NCBI RefSeq assembly: GCF_963583255.1
Contig: NC_084806.1
Location: 17,216,317-17,280,316 of the forward strand
Direction of reading: 5' to 3'
Origin: Pyrus communis
Lineage: Eukaryota; Streptophyta; Magnoliopsida; Rosales; Rosaceae
DNA: 64,000 nucleotides
In this document: positions 45,270 through 57,308 of the stretch, piece by piece
Layout: each line of letters opens with the position of its first letter
Numbering within the stretch: position 1 is the first letter of the stretch
Program-made: the position numbers and the translations under genes
The notes under the pieces: generated by a model
The model's input: the letters and a program-made list of their open reading frames with translations, nothing else
The model's database searches: none
What the model was told of the DNA's origin: nothing

Positions 45270-48200
45270 CTAATTTTTTATTTAAGTAATAGAGTTAAAA
45301 AGAATAAAGGAAGAGAACAAACCCTAAAATCTAGCGAGGAACATGAAACCTAGTTTCCCACCCTTTCACAGTCACCGTCCTCCCCATAAAGGATTCATCG
45401 GTGCTCCACACTCCTTGTTTTGATTATTGACAAGCATTTGTCATTTATTTTTCATAAATCCTTAAATTGGTCTGTATTCCCTTTTTTGTCATTTGCTCCC
45501 CATTGTTGTAGACTATTTTTTGCTTGTTTCATCCAAAAATTTCTGCAATTGGTTTTATCGAAGTAAAACACTCCTACACAATTTTGGTGCCGCTACAACC
45601 GTTAATTGAAAGGTTTGTGGGAAAGACAATGGTTGTGAGAAGGTAGATGAAGGAAGGAGGACGAGAGGAGCAGATAATGACAAACGTACTTTAGGTTCCA
45701 AGGGTTTTAGGGTTTTCACTGTTCTTCTTTCTTTTTGGTTTTTTTTTAATTCTTTTTAATTAACTAAAATTTTTAATTTATTCTAAATGATGTGGCTGTC
45801 CACCTAGGACGCCATCCAAGATATATAGTAGGCCAAAAAAATTTCTTGGTCCCTATGGTGACATGGCACTTTCAATGTGACCCTTGTGGTGAAAAAGTTA
45901 TGAATTAAACCCCCGTGGTGAGCCCTGTTAGCAATTGAGGTCCAAATCCAAACTTCCGTTAGTGTTCCATTAAATAAACTCATGTGACTATCACGTGGAT
46001 GAGTCAAATTCATCATTTCAATTCAAATTACATCCTATTCCATGGACATCTAGCATGAATTAGGTATAATGTATACGTGTGTTCTTTCTAGGTGAGTTAT
46101 GACATGCACTTGTTTCTCTTGTGAGTTGGCATATGATTCCAGTGTACAAAGCAAATTGAAACAAAGGGGAGATAATTTACATTAACCATTCACAAAAGAA
46201 AAAAATAACTTCATCATTTCTCAAACCATAATGTATTTTGCACACTAATGACAAAAGCATATATCCAACCCCCACCCCCCCCCCCCCCCCCCAAAAAAAA
46301 AAACACAAAAAAACCACTCCAAAAATAAAAACTAAAAATACAAAAATAACAAAAAAAAAAAAAAAAAAACAAAGACAAAAGTATGTTTTCTACTAGGCCT
46401 GGCAAACGGGTCGTGTATGTCGTTTTCTTATAACACCAGTTATCTTAACGGGTCATGTCGTGTCACACCCGTTATGACCCATTAAGAAAAAAAAAAATTT
46501 CTTAAATTTGCACATACCACACATTATCACATAAATATTACTTCAAAACATTAAAACACATGTCGTTTAAGTACTACATCTACACACAAAAATAAGAGCC
46601 TAATAAACAAACATCTAAACACTACTAATCTATTACAAAATATTAAATGTGCAAGCATATGCAAAATGAAAGAATTTTTGTTTCAAGGTTGTGAAGCCTT
46701 TCTCAAAAGTTTAAACCTTGCCAATGGAACTCAAAGCTTGCATGTTATTCCTTTTACAAAATCATCAATTTTCATCGATCATCATGACATAAGATTTTGT
46801 GGTATCGACTAGTGTAAATATTTTAAATTGAAGATTGAATTCATTCATTGTATTCATATAGGATCAAGGAGTGTAGCTGTAAAAAAATCATCAAAATCGG
46901 AGTTAAAATAACTGTTAAATCATGATTTTTCGTTGATAACCGTCAAAAAGTTTTGTCCCGTTACTTGACCTCTGAATGTTTGTTTTTTTGCGATTTTTGG
47001 CATATGCGATCTTGAAGCATATACAAACAACTTTGACAGTTAGATTGTTGAAATTAGTTTCGTAGAATGCATATCCCATCAAAACGATAGATTCACTAAC
47101 ACTTAAAGTTTATTTATACTTTCATTAAGTATAACATAAGATTTTGTGGTATCCACTAGTGTAAATATTTTAAATTGAAGATCAAATTCATTCATTGTAT
47201 TCATATAGGGTCAAGGAATGTAGCTGTAAAAAATCATCAAAATTGAAGTTAAAATATTAAATCCTGATTTTTTTTGTTGTTAACCGTCTTGTTCTCTGAA
47301 TGTTTGTTTTTTTGCAATTTTTGGCGTATCCGATCTCGAAGTATATATAAACATGTTTGACGGTTAGATCGTTGAAACTAGTTTCGTAGAATGCGTATCC
47401 CATCAAAACAATAGATTCACTAACACTTAAGAGTTCATTCATACTTTCATTAAGTATAACATAAGATTTTGTGGTATCCACTAGTGTAAATATTTTAAAT
47501 TGAAGATTGAGTTCATTCATTGTATTCATATAGGGTCAAGGAGTGTAGCTGTAAAAAATCATCAAAATCGGAGTTAAAATAACCGTTAAACCGTGATTTT
47601 TGTTGATAACCGTCGACAAGTTTTGCCCCGTTACTTGATCTCTGAATGTTTGTTTTTTACAATTTTCAGCGTATGCGATCTCGAAGTATATACAAACATG
47701 TTTGATGGTTGCATCGTTGAAACTAGTTTTGTAGAATGCGTATCCCATCAAAACAATAGATTCACTAACACTTAAGAGTTTATTCATACTTTCATTAAGT
47801 ATAACATAAGATTTTGTAGTATCCAGTAGTGTAAATATTTTAAATTGAAGATCGAGTTCATTCATTGTATTCATATAGGGTCAAGGAGTGTAGCTGTAAA
47901 AAATCATCACAATTGGAGTTAAAAAAACCTTTAAACCGTGATTTTTTGTTGATGACCGTCGAAAAGTTTTGTCCCGTTACTTGATCTCTGAATGTTTGTT
48001 TTTTGCGAGTTTTAGCATATGCGATCTCGAAGCATATACAAACAAGTTTGACGGTTGGATCATTGAAATTGGTTTCGTAGAATGTGTATCTCATCAAAAC
48101 GATAGATTTACAAACACTTAAGAGTTTATTCATACTTTCATTAAGAATAACATAAGATTTTGTGGTATCCAATAGTGTAAATATTTTAATTGAAGATCAA

Positions 48201-49716
48201 GTTCGTTCATTGTATTCATCTAGGGTCAAGGAGTGTAGCTGTAACAAATCATCAAAATCGGAGTTAAAATAACTGCTAAATTGTGATTTTTCGTTGATAA
48301 CCGTAAAAAAGTTTTGTCCCGTTACTTGATCTCGGAATGTTTGTTTTTTACAATTTTTGGTGTATGCGATCTCGAAGTATATACAAACATGTTTGACGGT
48401 TCAATCGTTGAAACTAGTTTTGTAGAATGCGTATCCCATCAAAACAATAGATTCACTAACACTTCAGAAGTTTATTCATACTTTCATTAAGTATAACACA
48501 AGATTTTGTGGTATCCACTAGTGTAAATACTTTAAATTGAAGATCAAGTTCATTCATTGTATTCATATAGGGTTAAGGAGTGTAGCTGTAAAAAATCATC
48601 AAAATCGAAGTTAAAATAACCGTTAAATCGTGATTTTTTGTTGATAACCGTCGAAAAGTTTTGTCCTGTTACTTGATCTCTGAATATTTGTTTTTTGCAA
48701 GTTTTAGCATATGCGATCTCGAAGCATATACAAACAAGTTTGACGGTTGTATCATTGAAATTAATTTCGTAGAATGTGTATCCCATCAAAACGATAGATT
48801 CACTAACACTTAAGAGTTTATTCATACTTTCATTAAGTATAACATAAGATTTTGTGGTATCCACTAGTGTAAATATTTTAAATTGAAGATTGAGTTCATT
48901 CATTGTATTCATATAGGGTCAAGGGGTATAGTTGTAAATATCATCAAAATCGGAGTTAAAATAACCGTTAAATCGTGATTTTTCATCGATAACCGTCGAA
49001 AAGTTTTGTCCCATGACTTGATCTCTAAATGTTTTCTTTTTACAATTTTTGGCGTATGCGATCTCGAAGTATATACAAACATGTTTGACGGTTGGATCAT
49101 TGAAACTAATTTTGTAGTATGTGTGTCCCATCAAAACAATAGATTCACTAACACTGAAGAATTGATTCATACCTTCATTAAGTATAACATAAGATTTTGT
49201 GGTATCCACTAGTGTAAATATTTTAAATTGAAGATCGAGTTTATTCATTGTATTCATATAGAGTCAAGAAGTTTAGCTGTAAAAAATCATCAAAATCGAA
49301 GTTAAAAGAACTGTTAAATCGTGATTTTTTGTTGATAACCGTCGAAAAGTTTTGTCCCGTTACTTGATCTCTGAATGTTTGTTGTTTACAATTTTTGGCG
49401 TATGTGTTCTCGAAGTATATACAAACATGTTTGACCGTTGGATTGTTGAAACTAGTTTCGTAGAATGTATATCACATCAAAACAATAGATTCACTAACAC
49501 TTAAGAGTTTATTCATACTTTCATTAAGTATAGCATAAGATTTTGTGGTATCCACTAGTGTAAATATTTTAAATTGAAGATCGAGTTCATTCATTTGTTC
49601 GTATAGGGTCAAGGAGTGTAGCTATAAAAAATCATCAAAATCGGAGTTAAAATAACCGTTAAATCGTGATTTTTCTTTGATAACCGTCTAAAAGTTTTGT
49701 CCTGTTACTTGATATC

Positions 49717-52137
49717 TGATGCGAGAATTATACGCACACAAATTAAACCCTCTTTTTGTCGATTTGTAGTATAAGTATAAGTAGGGATCGTTCTGGACCG
49801 GGGATTAGGAGGGATTGCAAATCTCTTGGAAATTGACTCAAAAACGTAAAATAACAATATGAAATACTAACTTAGACTCAAAGAATGCAAAACTAAAAAT
49901 AAGAAAGATTAAGACTAAGACTTAAACGAAATATGGGGGGATTGATTTTGGACGAATTTAAACTAAAATGGATAGATTGTAAAGAAAACAAATTGTAAAT
50001 ATGAAATTGACGGAAATGAATGGATGGTATGGCTAGCTAAGGGGTTCATCTCCATACATGTTACACTTGCATAATAAAATGGTTTCCAATTGCATTTCAA
50101 TAAACCATGAATTCTCAACACCCCGGGTTAATTAGGTCCGCTTAAATTAACCGTCAAGTTTTCCTTAAGTTAATGAATTGGATGATTGCATACGACAACC
50201 CAAAGCATTCCTCACAAGTTCCCTACATGAATTGCATAATAGAGAAACAAGCAAGAATCATTAAGCATCATGAAAACTATAAGTGTTGACGAGGCATTCG
50301 TTACTATGATTGCATGAAACTTATGCCAAGAATTCGTTTAACACGATTGTTTATAAGCAACCTCCACTACTTGTGAATATAAGTTCATAACGATTAGGTG
50401 AAACTCACTTATATTCTAGCGTCATATTCATGCATGAAAATTAAGCGCGCATTCTTAATAAACATACATAAATAAGTTATCAATCAAACGGTTAAACAAA
50501 TTGAATCCACAACTTATGAAACGCAATTAGAAGTAATCAAATCAAAATGCAAGCATAAACATATATTTCGAATCCCCCCCTAGCTAAAGGGGGGTTTAGT
50601 TCCTCATACAAAACAAAGAGAATTGAAATTAAACATTGAAATCAAAGAAACGCCTAAACATTCCAACAACTCAAACTTGAATTGTATGAACGTTTAGGCC
50701 CTCTTCTCTTCCTCTTTATTGTAGCATAAGGTCTAGGGATAATTGGTTTGGGGGATGGAAGTGTGGAATGGAAAAGGAATTATGGAAATAGGTGAGGAGT
50801 GGTGGAGAAAATGGTGCAGAAAATGGAGAGAAACTCACGGCTAGAGAAGGAATGGAGTGTTTGTGTTGTGGTATCTACAATGGAATGAGATCTTTTGAAT
50901 GATGGGAATGCAAGGGTATTTATAGGAGGAGTGGAGATGTATATGGCTATTTGTTTAAGGTGTTTGTGTGGAGGAATGATGGAGAATTGCATGTGGAATG
51001 GCTGCAATGATGAAGAATGAAAGCTGGAAAATAAAAGGGAAAGCTGGAAATCTGAAAATGCAAATGGGAATCCTGAAATGCAAAGGTGGCCACGGTTTTG
51101 AGTGTGTTTTGTGTTGGAAATGCATGTGAATGCATGTGAATGTTGTTTGTGTGAAGTGTGTGTGGGTTAAAGAGTGAATGGTGGTGTAATGATGAAGTGT
51201 GATGGCTGAAAATGTCAAGGGAAATGCATGTGATTGCATGGCAAAGAATTTCAGGATGCATGTGTGTTGATGACTAGGTTAGTGGGTGGAAATCTGAAAA
51301 TGGCATAAGGGAATGGGAGCTCACGGTTTTGAGTTGTTTGTTTGTGTGAAGTGTGTGTGAATGCATGTGAAGATGCTAATAAATAATGCATGTAGGGTTA
51401 GGAAATAAAATCATAACTTAAAGGGAGATGATTAGAGGGTGTTGAAAGGTTTGAAATGCATGTGTTGAATTGGTGGTTGAATGATGAAAGAATAAGTGAA
51501 TGATTATGATAAGTGATAAGTGAATGATTATGATAAGTGTATGATATGTTAAGTGATAAATGAATGATATGTTAAGTGATAAATGAATGATATGTGGTGA
51601 GTGATAAGTGAATGGAAGTGATAAGTGATAAGTGAATGGAAGTGATAAGTGAATGGTTTGATAAGTGATAAGTGAGTGGAAGTGATAAGTGATAAATGAA
51701 TGATATGTTAAGTGATAAATGCATGATATGATAAGTGAATGCTTTAAGTGTTTAAAATAGGGAACAAAGCCCTTCCTTGCATGGCAAGGAAGGGGGACAC
51801 AAGGAAACACACGACAATGTCCTAAGGTTGCAAGGAATGTTGTTTTTGTGTTCTAAAATGCGTAGGAGTCTTCAATGATGCTTAAACATGAGGTCTTTTA
51901 GGATTTAACTTTCCTACTTCAAGTCTTTAATTTCGTCCATCCTCTTGGCTCCAAGCATATGATATCCATTCCAATCTCTAATTTGCTCCAAAAGGCTCCA
52001 AAAGGCATCCTTTTGCATACCTTGCCCTTAGAACCTGAAAACACACAAAAGAAGCATAAAGGACTAAAATAACTAGAGAAACATAACGTAAATGCACGAG
52101 AACAAGCCATTTAAGTCGCATGAATATGCTCCTATCA
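49717..52137 (-). repeat. 3' LTR of the Athila-type element (2,421 bp)
   Basis: I saw no difference from 57309-59729 in length or in any stretch compared. On the minus strand a TATAAATACCC motif (about 50918-50928) is the likely promoter. A minisatellite of AAGTGATAAGTGAATG-like units fills about 51490-51745 and gives rise to a false frame of 130 codons. Confidence 0.97.
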
Positions 52138-52160
52138 AATACCCCCACACTTATCTTTTG
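52138..52160 (-). promoter_or_regulatory. polypurine tract next to the 3' LTR
   Basis: On the minus strand AAAAGATAAGTGTGGGGGTA adjoins the LTR, preceded by CTCGAGGACTAGC. This wording is common just upstream of the 3' LTR in plant gypsy elements. Confidence 0.85.
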
Positions 52161-54839
52161 CTAGTCCTCGAGCAAAACAAAACAAAAGAAACCAGAAACA
52201 AAACAAAACGAACAAGTAAAACACAACCTAAACCTTCCAACAAACGTCTCAGGGATTTCCAAAGCACATGACAAGTTAAAAATTATTATTCCCACAGATT
52301 TTAGCCATCATTACACTTAAGTACATTCTTAATCATAGTCACCACATACTAGTTCACAATTAAACATTTAAAACACATTTCGAATGCAGTAACATGCCTT
52401 AGAGAAATTGCTCAAATCCTTACAAGATATGCACTCGTTTTTCACACAGATTTTCTGACTACACACCCTACACTAGTTATATGTGAGAAGATTGATGTAA
52501 ACATGTAGACGAACACTCACATATGTTATAACAAGGAAAGCATTTTCTGGATTTACGATAATGACATGAATATGATCTCATGAATGGAAAGCTACTACTT
52601 AGAATGAGAACCAGTGACACCATAAGCTCATATCAATTCCAAACTCCACATTATTAAACACATAACGATCAAGATAGAAGTCAAAGGGGTGTAACGGGGC
52701 TAAAAAGTGTTTGGCTAACAAAGAAAGGATAGGGAAAACAAACGTTCTTTAAGCAATAGTGAGCAAAGTATTGAATTAGGCACTTAGAATTCCCTTTAGA
52801 ACGCAGAAGTCAACTTTGAACACCCAAGGGGAAGTCACACAAAACTTAGGGCCATATTCAAACTTTTTGGGCCCTTTCTTCAACAATCACACTTGTGAGT
52901 CCATTCTCACTTATTTTCACTCTTTTTCTTTCTTTTCTTCTTCTTTTTCTCACATTTTTTTTTTCTTTTTTTTTCCGTGCCTCCTTTAAGACTTAGGCAC
53001 ATACATACACACAAAAATCCCTTCCCCCACACTTATTTTCTGCAACATATTAATCAAAAGGAATTCTTTTAAGTCATGCTCACTATACTTCAAGAACAAG
53101 GGTATAGGAAAGTCCTACTCTAGGTTAGGTAAGGGGTGATGTGGTTAGCAAAGAAAATAGGCTAAACGAGGCTCAACGGGGTTAAAACTAATATATACGA
53201 AATATGGGAAGTAAGGCTATTTGGCTATGGTGGCAACAACTTCATCTTGATATATATTATGCAATCAATATCATGCTTTGAATGAAACGGATATAAGTTC
53301 TAGCATTTAGTTCTATCATGATACAATTGCATTCTAAGTAGTAACCAAGCAAAGAATAATGAGATCATGCAACGACTTTTAGAAAACAAGAAATCACAGA
53401 TAATAACTCTCCAAAGAAGGTAATGGCTCGAGTCTCACAGGGATGTAGCGTTATTATGAGTTCCTTCCTTCAAGCATGTTACAAAAACGAATTTTTCTTT
53501 TATGATTGCATGTGAAGTCATACATTATAACCATAACCAAGCATATACCAAGAGTAAATCAAACTTTCATCCATGTTTATAACTCTCTTTAACAGTCATG
53601 CAATTACAAACCAAATCCTTATCATTGTGTTGGAAGGTACCCTAAGACACAAACACACAAAAACGACTCAAAACACTCTTTTTAGGCTTTTCAAAACATT
53701 TTTTTCAAATTTTTATGTGATTTTCGGAGTTATAAAACAAAACACACTAAAAACACTCTAAAACATCTTAAAAGCACCTTAAAACAGCAAGGAACAACAT
53801 TTGAAGTAATGGGTGATAAAATCCAACGAATTTGCATTAAATATACTTAGTTACCCCCCCACACTTAAATCAAACATTGTCCTCAATGTTTTAAGCATAG
53901 ATTCACACAAAGCATAAGTAAATACACAAAAAGCACTTAAACATACTAAACATGGCAGAATGTAATTAACAAAGAGAAGAGTTTAGAGACGCAAATCTGG
54001 TTATAGAGTGTAAATTCCATCTTCTCCTTGGTAATTGCATTGAGGCTTTTGATCTTTGTGATTCCACAGGCTTACTCTTGAACTGGTTTCTGCCCATCGT
54101 TGATTTTCCTTTGTGCTACTTCTTGAACTGGGCAGCATGATGGTTCATTTGGTCTTCCTCGAAGGTCTGAGCTTACTCCTTTGGTCTGTTTCTTTGTTCA
54201 ATCTTTCCAATTCGTATTGAAAAGGGTTGGAGGATAACTCAGCCTATGTTTGTCTCCACATGCTTCAATGTATCATTTTCACTTGCCTTACTCGCTCCCC
54301 TTTGCAGAAGTGGTCCCTTCTCCGGAAGTGTATCAACCGTTGAAGATGACTACTCGAGAGCAACGCTAGGTAAGCAATCAGGAATAGGTTCCAGGCAGTT
54401 GGCTCCAGATCGGAAGATTGACTCCAAGTGCCGGCTGATTGCTTCTTTTACTTTGCCATGCGAGTAAGAACAAGGACAAAGAAAAAGACAGGGAAAGAGC
54501 ATGATATGAGATACCTTTGCTTTTGACCTTGATGATATGAGATACCTTTGCTTTGAAGAAGCGGTGAATGAATCAGCACATGCTTCAATCCGCCGTTTCC
54601 TCCTGGGTCATATGTACTCCAGGCATCTGGTATCATCTTTGGGGAAGAAGAAAGAATTGAGTATTTTGAAAGGCTTTGCTGGGAGTGCGCCCTCAGAGGT
54701 GAGGGAGAGTTGGGCATTTTCTTCAGGTTTGCCCTGCCATAAAAGACGAAGGTCGACATATATAGAGATAATAGCAAGTGGTGGTACTTTTTACCTTTGT
54801 CGACAAACATTTTGATCCCGCAACTCCGGCTTTTTGAAA
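52161..54839 (-). other. non-coding internal part of the Athila-type element
   Basis: No pol domain could be read on either strand. T-rich tracts lie at about 52915-52975. Short frames at 54246-54966 overlap on both strands and look accidental. The stretch stands where protease to integrase would be in a complete element. Confidence 0.7.
53852..53892 (-). promoter_or_regulatory. second, internal polypurine-like motif
   Basis: The minus strand reads GAGGACAATGTTTGATTTAA followed by GTGTGGGGGGGTAA. It resembles the tract at the LTR but lies 1.7 kb inside. Similar internal copies are seen after pol in Athila-like elements, where they may prime plus-strand DNA; here that is only an inference. 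Confidence 0.6.
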
Positions 54840-55283
54840 TAGTGGCGCCTCTTCGATCTTTGAATTCGGCTCTTCGATTTCTGAGCAGGCGCCCCTTCGA
54901 TTTCTGAACTCGCCCCTTCGCTTTCTGAACGACACGTGGTAATGCAGATGCGGCTCCTTTTGACAAAGCTGCACGCGTTTTCTGAAAAGCAGAGAAAGCG
55001 TCGCCGAACTTTGCGCTTGTCGGCTAAAGACGTGTAGTTGCGATGATGGCCTCCACGTGTTTTCAGCTTTGTTGAACGCATCTTCTGAAAAGCCGAGAAC
55101 GCGTCGCCTAAATTACGCCGGAAATTCCGGCTTTTTGAATTGGTGGACGCGTCGCCTTGGCTTCTTATAGAGCTATCGATCACCACAACAAACACACTCT
55201 GAAGAATTCCCATTCTTGAAAATAGACTCCGACCCTTTGAAAATTTACTCCATCAACCCCTATCTTTGAACACCTTTGAAAAA
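54840..55283 (+). promoter_or_regulatory. GC-rich repetitive upstream region of the antisense ORF
   Basis: Units such as CCTTCGATTTCTGAACTCG and TTTTCTGAAAAGC recur, with CACGTG at 54936 and CACGTG again at 55052. A TATA-like TTATAGAGC lies about 110 bp before the ATG. The base composition differs from the rest of the element. The promoter function is inferred. Confidence 0.45.
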
Positions 55284-55955
55284 ATGGCAAACTCATCGAA
55301 CCTTAGCTTGGAATTGAGCCTTAGCAGTGATACGGGCGCGCCGCGTCAAGGTAACGTATGGCGCCCTTCTTTTTTATCTTCTAACGGTCCTCTTTCAGGT
55401 GAAGACTCTGTGATGCAGGACGCCACAACAGCTACAATAGTAGCTAAAAACCTCCTCACTCCAAAAGATAGTAGGCTGCTGTCAGGACGGTCCGATGAGT
55501 TGGCCGTTCAAGAGTCCCTCGCACTTAGTGTTCAGTGTGCGAGCTCTGTGTCCAACATGGGCCTACGCCTGCTTGCCCGCTCCCGTCAGGTGGAATCGTT
55601 GATGGGAGAGGTGGAAAGACTTAAGCAAGAGATCCAGCAGCTTAAGTACGAGAATAGAAGTTTGCATGTGCTTGCAAATAACTATTCGTCGGGGATGAAG
55701 AGGAAGCTTGATGAGCTGCAAGAATCTGAGGGTCGAATTCACAGTGACCGTCAAAGGCTTGCGTCTTATCTCCAGAGGCACCTTTTTCCTGGGTCATCCA
55801 GCGCTTGGCCAAGTATTGAGGCCTGGAATGCTCTAGCTCCGATGCCTCCCGCTCCGATGGCTTCCGCTCCGATGCCTCCCGCTTCTATGCCTCCCGCTTC
55901 TATGCCTTCCGCTTCTGCGCCTCGTAGTGGGGCTTCACGCAAACAACCTTTGTGA
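55284..55955 (+). CDS. coiled-coil protein of unknown function, antisense inside the Athila-type element (223 aa)
   Basis: An uninterrupted frame begins at ATG 55284. It runs opposite to the transcript expected from the LTR. Residues 1-70 are Ser-rich. A long coiled coil with heptad leucines fills about 100-165 (VESLMGEVERLKQEIQQLKY and following). The C-terminus is a run of PMPPAPMAS-like repeats encoded by an 18-24 bp minisatellite (about 55830-55920). Very similar proteins are, from memory, scattered through apple and peach genomes with retrotransposons. The 400 bp upstream are clearly richer in GC than the surroundings, and TTATAGAGC (55167-55175) could be a TATA element, so it may have its own promoter. 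No enzyme motif is seen. It could be a captured host gene or an additional element-encoded ORF, as reported in antisense for some gypsy lineages. Confidence 0.7.
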   Translation: MANSSNLSLELSLSSDTGAPRQGNVWRPSFLSSNGPLSGEDSVMQDATTATIVAKNLLTPKDSRLLSGRSDELAVQESLALSVQCASSVSNMGLRLLARSRQVESLMGEVERLKQEIQQLKYENRSLHVLANNYSSGMKRKLDELQESEGRIHSDRQRLASYLQRHLFPGSSSAWPSIEAWNALAPMPPAPMASAPMPPASMPPASMPSASAPRSGASRKQPL

Positions 55956-55984
55956 AGCTCCACCTTTCTCCATGTTTAGTATCT

Positions 55985-56002
55985 TTCTTTTTTTCTTTTT
56001 TT

Positions 56003-56034
<32 letters not shown>

Positions 56035-56041
56035 TTTTTTT
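55985..56041. repeat. T-rich homopolymer tract
   Basis: Nearly pure T over about 57 bases between the antisense ORF and the end of the gag-derived frame. Confidence 0.9.
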
Positions 56042-56053
56042 ACATAAATAAAA

Positions 56054-57193
56054 TCAAACGGCATGGAATTTATCTTTGAATGGGCGGTGATACTTGAAAT
56101 GATCCGGTAATAGTTTAAATTCCAGATTGGGTGCCTGATTCAAAAAAATTAGCAAGTTAGTATAAAATCTAATGGAATTTGAAAAAAAATACTTACTTGT
56201 TTTGTCCGACAAGAACTCAATGACAAATACCACTCCTTTGAAAGTTTCAGGGATATTGGACTTGGCCAGATTGCAAGTGATGGTTATTACTTGTCCAATG
56301 TCATCAAATTTAACTTCTTTGGATTTTGTGGTTTCAAGAACGTCCTCTTTGATGGATTCATGACATTCCCTACTTGTCACCTTTGGAAGGGCTTCCAAGA
56401 TGTCTTTTTCACCTTCTTCTTCCTTGGAAGTCATGAATCTGCAAGGAATAGGGATACTTGTTGGAACGGGGTTAAAAATAATGAAATTTGGAACAACCAT
56501 ACCTGTATTAGATGGCATAGGAGCAATAGGTGCCTCCGGTAAAGGTGTTTCCACCCTTTCCGTGGGTTGGGTGTATTCCTCTTCCTTGTGATTTGATTTT
56601 GATGGTTGAGGGTCCGTTCCAACCTCCTTGTCACTTCTCAACATGATAGCATTGGTGGTTTCAAATTCTCCCTTCTGATTTGCAATGGTTGAACTAGGGA
56701 GTTCTCCTTGGTCGCAAAATTGTCCTTCGAACTCCGCTATTTGCCCAAATTGCTTTTCCAGAGTAGTAAGTAATTGAAAAATCGTATCATTATCATTTGA
56801 ATTACCTACATTACTTTGGGCAGGTTGTGGTGGCTGCATAGGCGTTGAATAGAACTCCTCATACGGCTGCCAATATCCTTCTTGTTGAGCCTCATTGTCT
56901 TGATTTTGTAAGCCCTGCACCAAACAAATTAATTCATCAAGCTTTTGATTATAATTTATTGACGAACTTGAGTTTGGTTGGGCATATTGAATATGAGGTT
57001 GTGGTGGCTGCCAATATCCTCCTTGTTGAGCATTTTGAGGTTCCCACCACATAGAGTTTGAATGATCACTCCAATCCGAATTGAAAGTATTGGAAAACAC
57101 GTTATTCCTTGATTGAAGATTCAATATATCAACTCTTTGCATTTGAGACCTTTCCATGAGTTGTGACAAAAGAGAAGCATTATCAAGTGCCAT
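56054..57193 (-). pseudogene. Athila gag-derived frame fused to a pol fragment (379 codons)
   Basis: The likely start is the ATG at 57193 (MALDNASLLSQLMERSQMQR); the frame is also open upstream through the primer site, which is probably not translated. The first half is Gln/Pro/Asn-rich with two YWQP repeats. The middle has QFGQIAEFEGQF, GELPSSTIANQKGEFET and NAIMLRSDKEV, which I recognise as the C-terminal gag block of Athila elements (normally NAITLRSGKE). Next comes IPIPCRFMTSKEEEGEKDIL. The last residues, LEFKLLPDHFKYH, resemble the start of the pol region. The capsid core, protease, RT and integrase are missing, so it is a deleted derivative. The frame is intact for its length. Confidence 0.8.
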
Positions 57194-57284
57194 CTTGTTC
57201 TTAACAAACAAAATAAAAAAAAAAAAAACTAAATCTAAAAGACAATACAGAAACAAACAATCCAAGGGATTAGCAAATTTTCTA

Positions 57285-57303
57285 ATCCCCGGCAACGGCG
57301 CCA
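57285..57303 (-). promoter_or_regulatory. primer-binding site, tRNA-Asp type
   Basis: The minus strand reads TGGCGCCGTTGCCGGGGAT, five bases inside the 5' LTR. This is the well-known plant site complementary to the 3' end of tRNA-Asp, used by Athila elements among others. It fixes the orientation of the element. Confidence 0.93.
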
Positions 57304-57308
57304 AAATT

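Noticed and set aside
46740..49716. CRISPR-like reading of the regular repeats
   Set aside because: The period is 345 bp with the whole unit conserved and no spacers; this is a tandem satellite in a plant genome.
50780..51810. Frames of 75-130 codons rich in His, Ser, Tyr and Leu in the Athila-type LTR (also at 58372-59402)
   Set aside because: They arise from minisatellite and TG/CA-rich LTR sequence on the minus strand, overlap each other and have no domain.
54246..54974. Overlapping frames of 73-172 codons on both strands inside the Athila-type element
   Set aside because: No recognised domain, mutual overlap and repeated sequence make them unconvincing as genes.
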